Assembly (NCBI GenBank): GCA_026874595.1
Contig: CM049307.1
Coordinates: 55,013,870-55,077,869, forward strand
Direction of reading: 5' to 3'
DNA from: Sipunculus nudus
Taxonomy: Eukaryota; Annelida; Sipuncula; Golfingiida; Sipunculidae
DNA length: 64,000 nucleotides
In this document: positions 49,101 to 61,039 of the stretch, one piece after another
Layout: each line of letters starts with the position of its first letter
Position numbering within the stretch: position 1 is the first letter of the stretch
Position numbers and translations under genes: made by a program
The notes under the pieces: model-generated
What the model was told of the DNA's origin: nothing
Database searches by the model: none
Seen by the model: only the letters and a program-made list of their open reading frames with translations

Positions 49101-51455
49101 ATTAACTTAATGGGGCCCCCTGTGTGGAGTACTGCGAGATGTGATCTGAAGCCCTTTTATTTTAGAGCTCCAGGCAACGGAAACGCCTAATAAATAGGTT
49201 ATTTAACACACTTACACGCAGTTTTAAGTCTGCATGCAATACGCCTTGAGAGGCCATATTATTAAATTTATTTTTTCCAACATACTTTTTCATCATCTTA
49301 ATTGTATATTATATAATATTATTGAATGTTTATTCATTTTTCATGCTAGGATTTGTAGGAAATAAGATAGACTTAAGTCGATTTTGTCTCGACCTAGACT
49401 CGGCTACACCCGTCCGTAATCATGTAAAATAGATATCCCGTGACCGGCATTGTATTTGGAGCTAATGCATTTGTGCGATTATTACCTGCGCCAAGGAGTT
49501 TATGTCTTCATATGTGTTTGTTTTAAAGTCAGCAAGAAAAAGGCAGAACTATTTAACCGAATTCCTCTTTTTTCCTTATGTATCCTGCTATAATTTGAGG
49601 ATTTGGGCGTGGTCCAAAAAAGTTATTCCGCTTTAACATTGCCGATAATTCTGCCGTCACACTCTCTCCTGATTTAGATCCCCGACTAGACGCTGTCCTC
49701 GGAGTGCTTTCGTTTCGCATCCCCGCGCCATTTTCGAATCCTTGAAGGTTTATTTCTCTCAGTTTCTCGAAACCGCTAATGGGGCAGCCATTTTGCGTAC
49801 AAACTAAGAGCCGGGCGTCATCGCTAGTTGTTTAAATGCATAAATTAGCAACATAATCAGAAGCATATTTCTATGGCGTTTTCTATACCATTGACTGGAC
49901 ACTTTGGTTCGTGACGCTTATATAAATCAATATGATATGCTTCAGAAGACACATGGGTGGGGCCCTCCTGTCTGATAGTTACGTGTCAGCCGCACGCTCT
50001 GGACACCGGAATATCACGTGATTTTTGTTCTGAACTTATCTGACGCCCGTGTGAGTAAGCATATCAATATACCCACAGCCTGAGGGCACCTGTCGACGGT
50101 CTCATAATAAGTCTATATGATAGCTCCGCCTGTAGTTGACCATGCAGTGAAGATTAATTTTTTTTGCCTTTATGATATAATTACTCTTTATCAGCCCTAT
50201 ATAATTAATAATTTCATGTTTACTATTATACCGCACCTACAGGTTCGTCTTGTTCGCTGTGCAGACCTGGGACAATCTAAAGGAGTATCGATAGAAGCAT
50301 CCCCCCCCCCCCCCCCCCGGCCACGAAAAAGGAACATCCGCTCAAACCCCGGAATAACTCCCCCTTCTTGACAATAAGGACATTTCCTCGAATATCATAA
50401 TTTTCTTTACACCCATCACATGATGAAATTCAAATATTTTTGGCAATTTTTTAACACTATTTAGTTCAAAATTTATATTCAAAATTTATCATGAGATTGA
50501 CAATTAAGAGAGGTTAACAAAGGGTACCTTGTTCTCCACCCATAAAAAAACCGCGTCCCTCTTGGAACATTGGACCAGCAATTGGTACTATATAAAGGCA
50601 CGTCATTAATGCAATAGATACAATAAAGTATTAAATTTAGTTAACACTGTAAACAAAAGAACCACGACAAAATGTTATGATAAGAAAAGAGATATTTTAA
50701 TGTTAAAGTAAGATCTGATGTTGATGATACCTTATATTTAATACTGGTTACATGTCCAAAGAATGCTTAACGGATCATGTCTAGCGCCTGTTGACATACA
50801 CTGACAATATTTTATAAAATTGACAAAAGTGTTTATTGCAGCAGAGGCGGGACTTTCGCACCCAGAAAATACTTTTTTATTTCTGTATATGGTCATTAAA
50901 ACTCTGATGATACATGATGAAACCTCTTTATACGAGAATCTCGATAGAACGGTCCCTTGTTCCCTTGGACAGAAACGTACCAAATGTATACAGTAATAAG
51001 TGTACCCTCAAACACAGGAAAAATTAAAAAAAACTTACCCCTTCATCGGCCCTTATTCAAAGTTCTACTTTCTATAAGGTTACATTTCAAAGGGCTCCCT
51101 TAACCCTCGCTCACTTCTGACTATCGACCTTGGTTCCTATGCTCCATCCATATGCACAAGTGTTTGTTTATTCACCGTTCAGTGATAAAATCTCGAATAG
51201 GAAGAGTCACACTAATAACTGTGACAGAGTGACTCTGATAACTGTAATAGTAAAATGAAACTGTAATTATAACTAATAACTGAGGTTTTTTTCGCTATAA
51301 CTTTCTAAAAATTGTAATTACACGAGGAAGGGAAAGGGATATGCATGAATTACCTTGATATCATACAAGTTTATTTTAATATTTAATACTTTAATACCAT
51401 GTATTTACATAAAGCGGAGACCAGTCTCTGAACGCCAATTAATCAAGTTACGTTT

Positions 51456-51456
<1 letters not shown>
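46136..51456. other. No recognisable gene; minor repeats
   Basis: About 5 kb without a supported exon. The phrase 'gggcgtggtccaaaaa(c/a)' followed by 'gttatt.cgcttt' occurs at 46599 and 49606, and 'ggggc(t/a)gccattttgcg' at 47223 and 49782, pointing to a diverged dispersed repeat. A C18 run lies at 50301-50318. Confidence 0.4.
50301..50318. repeat. Poly(C) tract, 18 bp
   Basis: Eighteen consecutive C residues. Confidence 0.95.

Positions 51457-51525
<69 letters not shown>
51457..51525. repeat. (TA)n microsatellite
   Basis: A 69-bp TA run ending exactly where the candidate LTR begins. Confidence 0.95.
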
Positions 51526-51528
<3 letters not shown>

Positions 51529-51890
51529 ACCGTCTCCTACTCGTACCAGAGAGCAGCTTGACAATAACGACTCAGTACTTGGGAGGAATAGTCGTTTATT
51601 CAGTTGTGGATTCAGTAGTATGATGTTCAATGTGGTTTCCTGTGCTAGGAATCATGTAAACAATAACTGTACAAACGTGTCAGCAAGGTGTGTGAACAGC
51701 TCGATACGGAGTAACAACGTGTTACATGTGCAACAGACCAGGAGCTAATGAGGAATGACAACTTCCGGGCAGGTAATTTGTGACCAGTTAAAGAATTCAC
51801 GATAGGTGGCAGCACAGAGTAACAATAAAACAGTTCTGGCTACAGCAAAGTTAAATGAAATGTGAAGATCAATACAATTAAACCGTAACA
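51525..51890 (-). mobile_element. Candidate solo LTR (366 bp)
   Basis: On the plus strand it runs TGTAACCG...CCGTAACA. Read on the minus strand it starts TGTTACGG and has an AATAAA hexamer (inverse at about 51595-51600) roughly 70 bp before its end, as expected for an LTR R/U5. The TGTTACG start resembles the LTR-like units at 18.4 kb. It is sandwiched between (TA)n and (CA)n tracts, so no target duplication can be recognised. Confidence 0.45.
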
Positions 51891-52449
51891 CACACACACA
51901 CACACACATATATATATTTATGTATATATATATACTTTGGATAACATTATGAGAGGTTTATTCTATCTATTGTAGAGTTCATGAATACCAAAACCGCCCT
52001 CGTTTTTCCCTGATGCGCTGCAGGGAAACTTCCACAGATTCTGTTCTAAAACTGTACACAATGTGTATATAAGGCTCAAGGGAAGTGCTTCCCGCAATTC
52101 ACTCTTGTAGTTGGATGAGACTGTGGCGGGACATTGCAGTTATATATAGGCGATGACCTTTACGTTAACAGGCTGATTCTACAACGTAACAGTTTACCCA
52201 TCACTGCTCATTTCTTTGTAATGACTCATTTTATCTAGTTTAACATTTCTACTCCTTCACTAAAATTGTTTCCCAAAGACAGAACGAAATTTTCGATGAA
52301 CTGAGAGAAAATAGCTGAATCAGGGTAATTAAAATCACCTAAAACCACGCTTCAGTTTATCTATCCTTAGTGAACGTGGGTGTTTTTTTATAACCGTATT
52401 AAAAGTAACTTCGGGTGCAAATAATATCCGTGTGTAAGTGATCGTATTT
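51891..52449. other. (CA)n/(TA)n run, then no recognisable gene
   Basis: A CA run to ~51908 is followed by a TA-rich stretch to about 51935. The rest has no supported feature. Confidence 0.5.
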
Positions 52450-52812
52450 TTGGTGCAGGTAAACGTTTCCCTTTTTAAATTCTGACAACTATATATCTTG
52501 TACATCTGACATATCCCAGTGCGGTTTTGGATTACTTAACAGGGCTGGTGTCAACAAGGCTCTGTGTATCACACCTTCAGGTTCTGGATGTTTAATCCTC
52601 CCTTTTGTTGGGGTCAAAGCACCGAAATACCTCCAAAGGCGCACTCGTTTGTAAGTAAAACTAGACTGTGGGGCACAGTCTTCCCATTAGGTCTGCAGAG
52701 CGCTCAACCTGTATGAGGGTTTAACGTTACAAATCTCATCGCTCCTCGTCTGAGATTGGGATTTAAGATCTTCAGGCTTAGGGTCTTGTGCTCTACTACA
52801 AGACAACATAGG
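52450..52812 (-). mobile_element. tRNA-derived SINE, minus orientation, diverged
   Basis: The plus strand shows in inverse order the family tail ('ggtgcaggtaaacg'), the 'ttggggtcaaagcaccga' block (cognate of 'ttatgacccagcaa'), 'aaggcgcactcgtttgtaag', 'ggtctgcagagcgctcaacc' and a damaged tRNA-like head with 'gagattgggatttaagatc' and 'cttgtgctctact'. Both Pol III boxes are mutated. Confidence 0.72.
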
Positions 52813-53402
52813 CGATCTTATAGTGCTTTGACAAGAACGCTTATTTATCTGGTTAAATTCATTGTTTTAACTCTATATTTTCTTGGTCTTGTTGTCAGCT
52901 TTCTTTCCAGGCATATAAAAACTGGTCCCCGAGGGAACAAGTATACTTTGGAAGGATATATAGATGAGACAATATCCTCTTTTGAATAACTTACCTGCAT
53001 TTCTGTATGTGTCACTTCCTATAATTAAAACATACTTAAAAGATATAACTAATTAAGTCAATATCGCATTTTGATTAATTCATCTGCAATGCCATGTGTC
53101 TGTTTAATTCCACTGCATTGTTCACTTGCATCTGTACTATAATAATGGTTGAAAAGGGAAAGTTCATGTTGATACGAGCAGAACGCGTATTCAGGCACGA
53201 GACGATAAACCATTCACTTCCATGCAATTGACAAAAAGGTTGTATATTGTTTCATAACCTTTACTGAACGTTGTATAATTCACATTTTGAACGCACGTGC
53301 GCACGTGGATTCTTATCACATCGGAAGACCACCACAATAATAACTTATAAGGAGAAGGTACCTGCATCCATCAGTGGACGCGGCCACATTTTCCATCTAA
53401 TC
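52813..53402. other. Region upstream of the lipocalin gene
   Basis: Presumably contains the promoter and 5' UTR. No unambiguous TATA box or initiator could be picked. The open frame containing exon 1 extends upstream to 53271, but the extra residues do not look like a signal peptide. Confidence 0.4.
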
Positions 53403-53525
53403 ATGAACAAGTTAGCACTCTCAGTTTTTCTCGGCCCGGTGGCTTTGGCAAAAGTGCAGTCTCAGGAACTCCCGCCAACGGTAGATGCCGTCAACATCCC
53501 TAAGTATATCGGCCGCTGGTACCAG
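53403..53525 (+). CDS. Lipocalin exon 1 (signal peptide and GxW motif)
   Basis: ATG at 53403 with A at -3. It encodes a hydrophobic leader ('LALSVFLGPVALA') and then 'NIPKYIGRWYQ'. It ends in phase 0 at the strong donor CAG|gtgagt. The upstream in-frame ATG at 53271 would put 44 polar residues before the leader and is less likely. Confidence 0.92.
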
Positions 53526-56500
53526 GTGAGTTGTCATGGTTTATTTTCTTTATTTTTAACATTATATTGACATTATTATTGTTTTGTCGTTGTTAATATT
53601 CATTATTGCGCCTGCATACATGCCTTTGTCTAAATTTCCAAGCCATAAACCGAAATTTATGTTAAATGCTTTCTATAATATAATTTTTTTGTAAAATTAT
53701 TATGATATCTTTTATATAAATGGGGTTTATGGTCAAGTGACATTTATGCAAGATGACGAACTCATAAAGTACGCGTAGCATAGCTCTTGCTTCAAATTCA
53801 AACACGGCTTTGCTGTGCCTCCACTCTGAATAAAAATTTACAAGGCTTCATATGCACGCTCTTCCCCCCGAAGAGTCAGTCGAAAATGGTCAATGATCTT
53901 TATCAAACTTCCTAGCGGGATGAATCCCTCTTGTAGCGATCGCTAAGGAAATGTTTAAAGAAAAATGTCCATGGTTAAAAAAAAGGTATTAGGTCATGTT
54001 GTTTATATATAATACTATATGGTAGGCGCGACGTTAGTTTCCTTTGAAATAATAATCTAATCAGGATTATTCCTGAAAGAAAGCTAGAGTAACCTGAGCC
54101 GAAAACTTTTATTTGGTGTTCCATTGAATAACCAAAATTTGGCAAAGGTAAGCAAATCACTGAAATATAAATATCTTTTTACATGATTTGTTTTACATTC
54201 CCCTCAGGCCTATGCCAGCGAAACAGTAGTGTAAGTGTAAGTACATTAGAGATATACGTTTCCAATGCTAATCGTGTCTCGATATAAAGAAAAAATGTAA
54301 AAGGTAAACTTGGGGTTTATAGTCTGATATCACCGACGGTGTAAGTCTCCTCCGGCATTTCATTCTGTCTTCCTGGTTTATCGGGATTGTTCATTCTTGT
54401 AGCTTTTCTCGGCCGCCTGGGGAGCAAACAACCAAAGATGCCATATTGGGCGCTAGATGGTCATTCTTAATTTGTTTGTTACCCATAACCAGTAAACAAT
54501 AACTCCTCAGTGGAGAGAGCGCACCCTTGTGGTAAAGCCTTTGGCTGGGGGCCCAAGGCTGAAGGGGTCCAGTGTGGTCACATGTGTACAACCCCAACAC
54601 GCTGCACAAATGTTTTTGGGAATTGTCACCAGTTTTAAATTTGCACCACTGTTGAGTAAAACATAATGTTATGTAGACCTTTACAAAGAAGATTGAGTCT
54701 CGGACTGTCAACTTTTTTATGCACTTGAAAGCATAACATTGCGTGGCCATCATGAAACGTAAATGCTTAATAATTTAACACAGTTTAACCATTTCCCCTC
54801 TTTTTCGCAGTTGCACCGTTCCCATCCGATACTGACTTTATACCACTTATATAGTTTATATGTTGCCTAACCGTGCCTTAACAGTGCCTTTTAATCTAGA
54901 GTTCATTTCTGTTGTTCATGAAGAGCTTACCAAATCGTTCCAGACAACTATAATTCTTTGGCAGCAAGAGGACACCCGACACCACCTGTCTATTTTGATT
55001 AATGTGGATATGTTGACTCTGTTGGCACAAATGAATGGCGGAATGACAAGTTTGTTAGAAAATACTGACACCTGCCCTCGGGGGAAATCAGTTAAAGTGT
55101 ATATTCATATTTTCTGGTGATAGGAGATTTTTTGTAACGACTGTTTAGTATAATTAGTTATGATACTATTACATCTGGATTTTTCAATTAACCATGACGA
55201 GGGTTATTGCCTGGGATGTGTCACATTACGAACCACTTCCACTTGGGCACTATGGGGCGACCTTTAAAAAATGTCAAACTTTAAAATGAAAAACTGTTAC
55301 ATTTAAAGGAAACACCTCCGGTGTTTTTTTTACATGCTTATAAAATATTACTTATTCCATAAATTTGTTACCACAGAAACACCCATGTTCATGTAATTTG
55401 CCTTGAAACAATTATGATTCAACGCATTTGAACGGAAAACATTACCCTCCTCTAACATTTACACTTAAAACGTTGGTGTATGTAGAAGAACCGATGCATT
55501 ATGGGGTTTAAAATGTTATGCCTATAACCTCGAACCACAAGAGTCGTTCCCTTGTGAGCCCGATCCAGCGCAGTGTGAAATTTTCTGTCGAATATGCATA
55601 GGAATTTATACTTATGAGATATCGAAAACTCTTTCCGCTGGACGCTAATGGAGGCCGAATAATTTGGGACACCTTCTAAATATTCCTATATGTCCAACTG
55701 TTAGAGAAAACATGTAGTACAATACTAAAAACAAGTCGAAAAGCAGTACTGAGAAATACTAATACCTTAAAATAAGGTTTGTGAAATATTTAAAGACGGT
55801 TTTTCTGGTTTCAGACTCGGTTACTCAACCACTCTGACTGTTTGGAACGCTCAGCGTCTGTTTAACGGTACCGGACCGTATGATGAAATCAGAGGATACG
55901 CTTACATCATCGACCCCAGTGACCCCGGCAAACTGGAAGTGGAGTTGGACGGTGTTCCCTTTGCTGCTCCGTGTAAGTCACGTGACCTGATGCAGTAATT
56001 TGAACATATATCCTTTGTAATTTTGGTTGTCTGATGTAATTAATCATTTAAGTAAATCTCCTTTGTATAAAATAATAGCTCAAGAGACAAATGCCCAAGG
56101 TTTAATATCTGCAATTTTCTTCCTTAAACCATACAATGCCCGATAAAAAAAAACAAAGAAAGGCATATTTATATGGGTATGTGAAATTAGAAACAAAATT
56201 TTGAACCTGTTGTAGAATATAATAACAAATAAAGAAATAATGTTTATCTGAACTTATTGAAGTCACTGATGCTTTGAGAAATATCCAACGTGTTTCGTCT
56301 ATTTGTCTTTCATATTACTTAATTATGAACCCCTTGCCACAAAAACACCCATGTTTATATAATTTGCCTTGAAGCAATTCTTGTCTATCATATTTGAACG
56401 GACAACATTACCTTCTTCATTAAATCTACCTACGCCGCTGGTGTATTTAGAAGCGCCGGGGCATTGTGGATGGCAGATACTGACGCCCACAAACCCTATC

Positions 56501-56822
56501 TAGCAAAGTCGTACTCTTGAAAGTCAGATTTTGCGCAGTTCGATGTCTGTCAGGACTAACGGTTATTATTTCATTATATCCAGACTGGATCTTCAAGCTG
56601 GGACCTGAGACCTTCGGTCCTGACGGTCAATATCAATACGCCATCATCAGTGAGCCCACCCAGGCGGTCCTGTTCGTTCTAGCACGTGACATGGCCTTCT
56701 TCAAGGCCAACTACGACCAGGAGGTCCGCGCCTGGCTGGAGGAAAACGGCTGGAATGACGAACTGAGACGGCCCATGGAAACGTACCAAGGAGCTGACTG
56801 TATCTACCCGCCATCCTCTTAA
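53403..56822 (+). CDS. Secreted lipocalin (apolipoprotein D-like), four exons seen
   Basis: A small extracellular carrier of the lipocalin fold, expected to bind a hydrophobic ligand in a beta-barrel; the ligand is unknown. Exons 53403-53525, 54208-54230, 55815-55972 and 56584-56822 join in phase to 180 residues. Residues 1-20 form a signal peptide. The lipocalin motif 1 G-R-W is at residues 37-39 ('YIGRWYQ'). Exon 2 gives 'AYASETV', typical of mollusc and apoD-like lipocalins. Exon 3 holds 'DPSDPGKLEVELDGVP' and an NGT glycosylation site. Exon 4 holds 'YQYAIIS', 'LARD' with the motif 3 arginine, and a C-terminal Cys. The model lacks the expected segment with the partner Cys (the usual 'CVTA.Y') between exons 2 and 3, so a small in-phase exon is probably missing from the model or from the genome. 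All introns are GT-AG. Confidence 0.9.
54208..54230 (+). CDS. Lipocalin exon 2, 23-nt microexon
   Basis: Acceptor 'acattcccctcag' and consensus donor 'gtaagt' bracket 23 nt coding for 'AYASETV' plus two bases, directly continuing the 'GRWYQ' of exon 1 as in other lipocalins. A TAA follows in frame, so splicing at this donor is required. Confidence 0.85.
55367..55530 (+). repeat. Intronic repeat, copy 1
   Basis: Shares 'aaacacccatgtt', 'ataatttgccttgaa.caatt' (here with g for a at one base), 'atttgaacgga' and 'acattacc' with 56332-56500 in the next intron, in the same order and spacing. Confidence 0.8.
55815..55972 (+). CDS. Lipocalin exon 3
   Basis: The acceptor 'tttttctggtttcag' and donor 'gtaagt' are strong. 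It encodes 'GYSTTLTVWNAQRLFNGTG' and then the DPSDPGKL segment ending 'FAAP'. Its entry phase matches the exit phase of exon 2, so any missing exon between them must be a multiple of three in length. Confidence 0.92.
56332..56500 (+). repeat. Intronic repeat, copy 2
   Basis: Second copy of the repeat at 55367, immediately upstream of exon 4 just as copy 1 lies upstream of exon 3. Confidence 0.8.
56584..56822 (+). CDS. Lipocalin exon 4 and stop
   Basis: Acceptor 'cattatatccag'. The first codon is split with exon 3 to give Y, so the junction reads 'AAP-YWIFKLGP', the conserved 'APYW' context. It ends 'YQGADCIYPPSS' and TAA. An ATTAAA polyadenylation-like hexamer follows at 56840-56845. Confidence 0.93.
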
Positions 56823-57965
56823 TGTTACATGTATTTTTTATTAAACATTATTTATTCAGGAAAAGGTCGTGTGTGTGTTTTAGGAGTGGGTCGATGACCT
56901 TTTGCTAGCATTGCGTACTGCATGAGGATCTGAAAGATTAGATGCTATTGAGACATCTGAAATGCGGGTTTTCTCTGAATAGGGCAAGAAATAATCCATA
57001 TGTCATAATTAAACCTCCGCCAGGGGCGAGCTGTTATTTTATCCCCAATGTTACTCGGTTTGGCTAATGTGTTGTTTTATTTGCCTGGTAGCAAGTTTAC
57101 GCAAAATATTATAAGCATTTGATCATATGTCAAGATTAACGCCTAAGTAACAATCCAATTGTTGGGGTAATCTGGATCATTATAATATGTTTTTAATTCG
57201 AAGGAATTTTATATCATTGTTAGATGTGGCAATATCTTTGTCTCGGCCGAGGTTTGAACCATTCATTGGTATAGGGGACTATCTGAAAGACATTCTGGTG
57301 GAGGTATCCATGTAGGCTCATAACAGAGTCCTAGTTTGTAGGCAAGTTAAGCGTTTTTTTTTCATCTGCCTTGTATAAAGAATTTGCGCGATTTAAGGCT
57401 TACTCTCTGTTTTTATTAATGATCTAAGAGCAATCCCTGTTAACAAAAGTTGTAATAACGACGTGTTTTAAATGTTGACAAACTAGAGAAACACATAACC
57501 TAAGCTGGTAGGTTGCATATATGCGGAGGCAGTAAGTTCATTTATTGCAAAACGCCATTTGAAAAGCTCTGACTTACCTGACTTGCTTCTAGATGCTTTT
57601 GTTGAATTGGTTTGATTATTTTGGCCCACATATAATAAACACGCTGAAATAAACAAAACAAGCAGCCTGCGTGCAGCAATATCCACGTTTTCTGGCCTAT
57701 TTTTATGAAAGCTCCAAGGGATTACCTATAGTATAAATAGGTCAGATAGGTGATTAGGCCCCTTTAAAAGGGTGATTCTCGAGGCTTTTGTTAATATTTT
57801 ATAAATGTTCCATAAAGATTACCAGAAGGAGATCGGACTGAAGCCTTCAGATGCTTCATCTTATCGTATAAATTCCATCATTCCTCGCTAAGATCATTGC
57901 CCCATGGGTGAGCCATCTCCACCCAGGAGCGGCAGACAAAATGTAGAATCGATCACCCTAATGCG
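56823..57965. other. 3' flank of lipocalin; no further gene
   Basis: Includes a possible dispersed repeat at about 57007-57350 beginning 'aaacctccgccaggggcg'; a related phrase ('tgcgccaaggagttt') occurs near 49490. No exon supported. Confidence 0.45.
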
Positions 57966-57975
57966 TGTGTAAGAG

Positions 57976-58234
57976 GTGTGTTAGAGTGTATGCTACAAGA
58001 GGAAGCTTCAATTAAGCGCTCGGCTCTCTCCGTTGGTGACCTGGGTTCGACCCTCGGAGTCGCCATGAGAGTGAGTGGTATTGACCCGTCCAAGGTCCGT
58101 GGTTTTCTCCGGGTCCTCCGGTTTCCTCCACCTCTACAGACTACCGAACGCCACCATTCGAGCCGTGGAGAGTGCGTCGTATTAGTTATTATGACTAGTT
58201 GTAAAGTACATGTAAAATAAATAAAGTTTAAAGT
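57976..58234 (+). mobile_element. Second tRNA-derived SINE family, with 10-bp target duplication
   Basis: Flanked by identical TGTGTAAGAG (57966-57975 and 58235-58244). It has a B-box-like 'ggttcgaccctcgg' near 58043, a core 'ggttttctccgggtcctccg' at about 58100 and an A-rich 'ataaataaag' end. The body differs from the SINE at 6721, so this is a separate family. A core fragment recurs at 37770 on the minus strand. Confidence 0.85.
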
Positions 58235-58287
58235 TGTGTAAGAGTAAACTTCAAGAATAAACAGGCCCAAAAGCCAAGATGGCGAAG

Positions 58288-58334
58288 GGTATAGTCTGAT
58301 GATACTCTTAAGAGTGATATCAGACTATAAACCC
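58288..58334. repeat. Imperfect ~47-bp palindrome
   Basis: 'gggtatagtctgat' and the inverse of 'atcagactataaaccc' flank a perfect palindrome 'actcttaagagt'. The phrase 'ggtttatagtctgatatcac' also occurs at 54314, in lipocalin intron 2. Confidence 0.88.
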
Positions 58335-61039
58335 AACTTTTGTAATCTCTTCGTATAAAATTTAGAATGTTTAACCATCAAAAAGCTTCTTCCTTGTTTT
58401 TTTTTGTTAAAGAAAACATTTGACAATTATTTAATCATTCCTAGCCTAGAAAAAGGAAAGATTAAGAGTACCAGCTATGCTACGCCCTTATTCTAATTTA
58501 AATAATTATTGTACGATATTTTTATCTATGTATAAGAGACCACGTGCGCTGTTATAGCGCGGTAAATTCTAATCCTCTTATCAAAGGCGCCATTATATAC
58601 CCTTATGTACTGGAGAAGAACGGGACCTGTTTTAGCGAATACCGCCATAATTTAGCACTTACAGTATATATAATGTTAAGCTACCCACTGTCGCAATAAT
58701 TTTAAGTATTAGCTTTAAAGCATTAATTTATGTTCTTAAGTATCACAGCCAATAAAAAATGTATTTCATAAATATTTATAAATTTATGGTTATATTTTAT
58801 TTAATACTCATATAACTCTGGTTTAGATTCTATCGGAATTCGAATAAATATATATAAGGGGTTAATACGTGTTATGGCATCCTAATCATATATGTAGATG
58901 TGAAGCAACACGGGCACCGTCTTTTGACATGCTCGGGTATATAAGGGTATTTAATTTTGAATTGTTACAAAAAATGAAAACCTTTTTTTTTTGTATTTTA
59001 TGCCATTACCATATCACATTATTAGAAATCTCGTCAATTTATGATTATTTTCTCAGATTGAAATGTAAGGGTCAGTATTAAGTGTTTACACAACTGACTG
59101 ATTTGTTTTAGGATGCCGTCCATGGTCACTGATTGCTCTAAGGGCAAACTTAGATCTTCTCCGTCTTACAGCCATCAGACGCTCTGACCCCAAGAACAGT
59201 GCGTCTTAGCCGTGAATACAAGACCCAATTACATTATTGTTGACATATTTATTTGCTTTTATTTAAACCATCAAGTCCAGGTGTAAAATAAGTCTTAATA
59301 GTTGTATGAAAAAAATAAACATAACATGTAAATGAATGTTTGTTTTATTGCCTGTTGCCATGTGATTATTACAGTAACGATTTCAAATATTAATCTTTCT
59401 ACAATACAGCCCTTGAACTGAACCATTCATTTTACTCACGTGACGCAACACTTGTCATGCTGACCACTTATAATGTACAAGGTTAATTATATTATTTAAC
59501 TCAAGACCAAGGATAACATACAGACATAACAAGAGTCTGGCTCAATTGGTTTTGTAACTTGTAAAGCAAGTGTTGCAGCCCGTGCACAGGGCTGCTTGTG
59601 GAACCAGGACTGTAAAACAGTTGTAAACATGATCCTAGGACCTTTACTGGTGGAAAACAACAGCGTTTATTCCGTAAAGACTTTCGAGTAATAACTATAG
59701 TTATCATATAACAATCCTATAGGATTCAGTATTATATATGAAACAGACAGCACTTATCGTATGTTTCACCATCCCTGAACGGTTCATTAGGCCACGGTAA
59801 AATAAATAAATTGTTCTAGGGACTGTGCGTTAAAATTTTGGATGAGCGGGCGATTTGAACATTTTTTACTGGATCTTACCCGTCATGACAGGAAAATTAA
59901 CTTTCGTTAAGACCAGAAACATGTTCTCCAATTCTTGAATATTGTGTAAGCAACACAGATTTAGACCTTTTCCAATGATACCTTAATTACCTGTTAAACG
60001 GATCGAAACAAGGGCACAAATAGCAACGTTATCGAAGACTCCCTGCTCATTCATAAAAAAAAAGAACCGGGAAAAAATAGGAGAGGTGGCTCAGAATGAC
60101 ACCTTCACTTGCTTTTCTGTTTGGTCTTATTTGGCTTTAAGTGAAGTGAATGTATTATTACGTGACATATGTCATGTGAGCAGGACACTGAATCAGGACC
60201 AGAGGGCCCTGATGTGATTGGCTGGGCAAGCGAACGTCGTGGGCTGTGTTAGCAATGAGTTATTACGTACAGTCTGTTCCACCAAGGGGCGCCTATCATC
60301 TTTAAAGATATTTTTTTTATATTTTTTATGTAATTATCGAATTTCCTTTATTTGTTATTTTACCTATCGGTGAATCATTTGATTAGACCTACTCCGGCTG
60401 TTGAAATCGAGTAAAAAAAATTTAAAATTTTAGAATCATTTTCACTAGAGGGCCACTCTGTTGGTTAGGGATTGTTGGTAATGCAATTATCTCCCCACAA
60501 TGCACTTGGGCTTCAAAATGGGCAAGTGGCTAGGTAAAGATTTAGCGGAAAGGGCTATGGATTCTGTTGAGATATGTTGGATAAAAATGTTTGAATACAA
60601 TTTACATGAAATAAACAGTTAGTGGTAAAGACTTCACGTAAAATAAGTAATATTTGTCAAGCATACTCATGTGTAATGTAAACATAAGGCTTTTCGTGAA
60701 TTATATCAAATTTCGATTTTGAAGTTTGACAACTTAGGCAGTGCCGGCCAACCGACAATCCTAAACTGAAGAGGTTCCTTTTGAGTGGAAAGGTGTTGTC
60801 AAATAAACCTTGTGTATGATGCACTTTGAATGGATGATTGTTGCACGTGGTAAAATAAGGACGATCAAATGCATCCGCAGTTAAAAACTCCATCAGCAAT
60901 TTCACAGCACCCAAAAGAGTAAATTCAAGTAATTCATTTAATATTGCCGACGTTATGATACTGTATTCTATACTAATTGTCTGTACTGAGCAAAGTATGA
61001 ACATGTCATAATTATTGCTAAACTCCCAAGGGCAACCCT
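58335..61039. other. No recognisable gene
   Basis: Short open frames only (such as 60657-61004 on the minus strand), none with a known motif or convincing splice sites. Confidence 0.4.

Noticed and set aside
54811..54853. Candidate exon after the strong acceptor ending at 54810
   Set aside because: In the required phase it reaches a stop (TAG) after 14 codons and its only early donor would shift the frame of exon 3.
54860..55120. 86-codon frame in lipocalin intron 2, tested as the missing exon
   Set aside because: No similarity to the expected lipocalin strand; no donor/acceptor pair giving the required phase.
55200..55265. 'tgtgtcacatta' as a possible CVT motif of the missing lipocalin exon
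   Set aside because: Flanking residues do not fit the family and no good splice sites bracket it.
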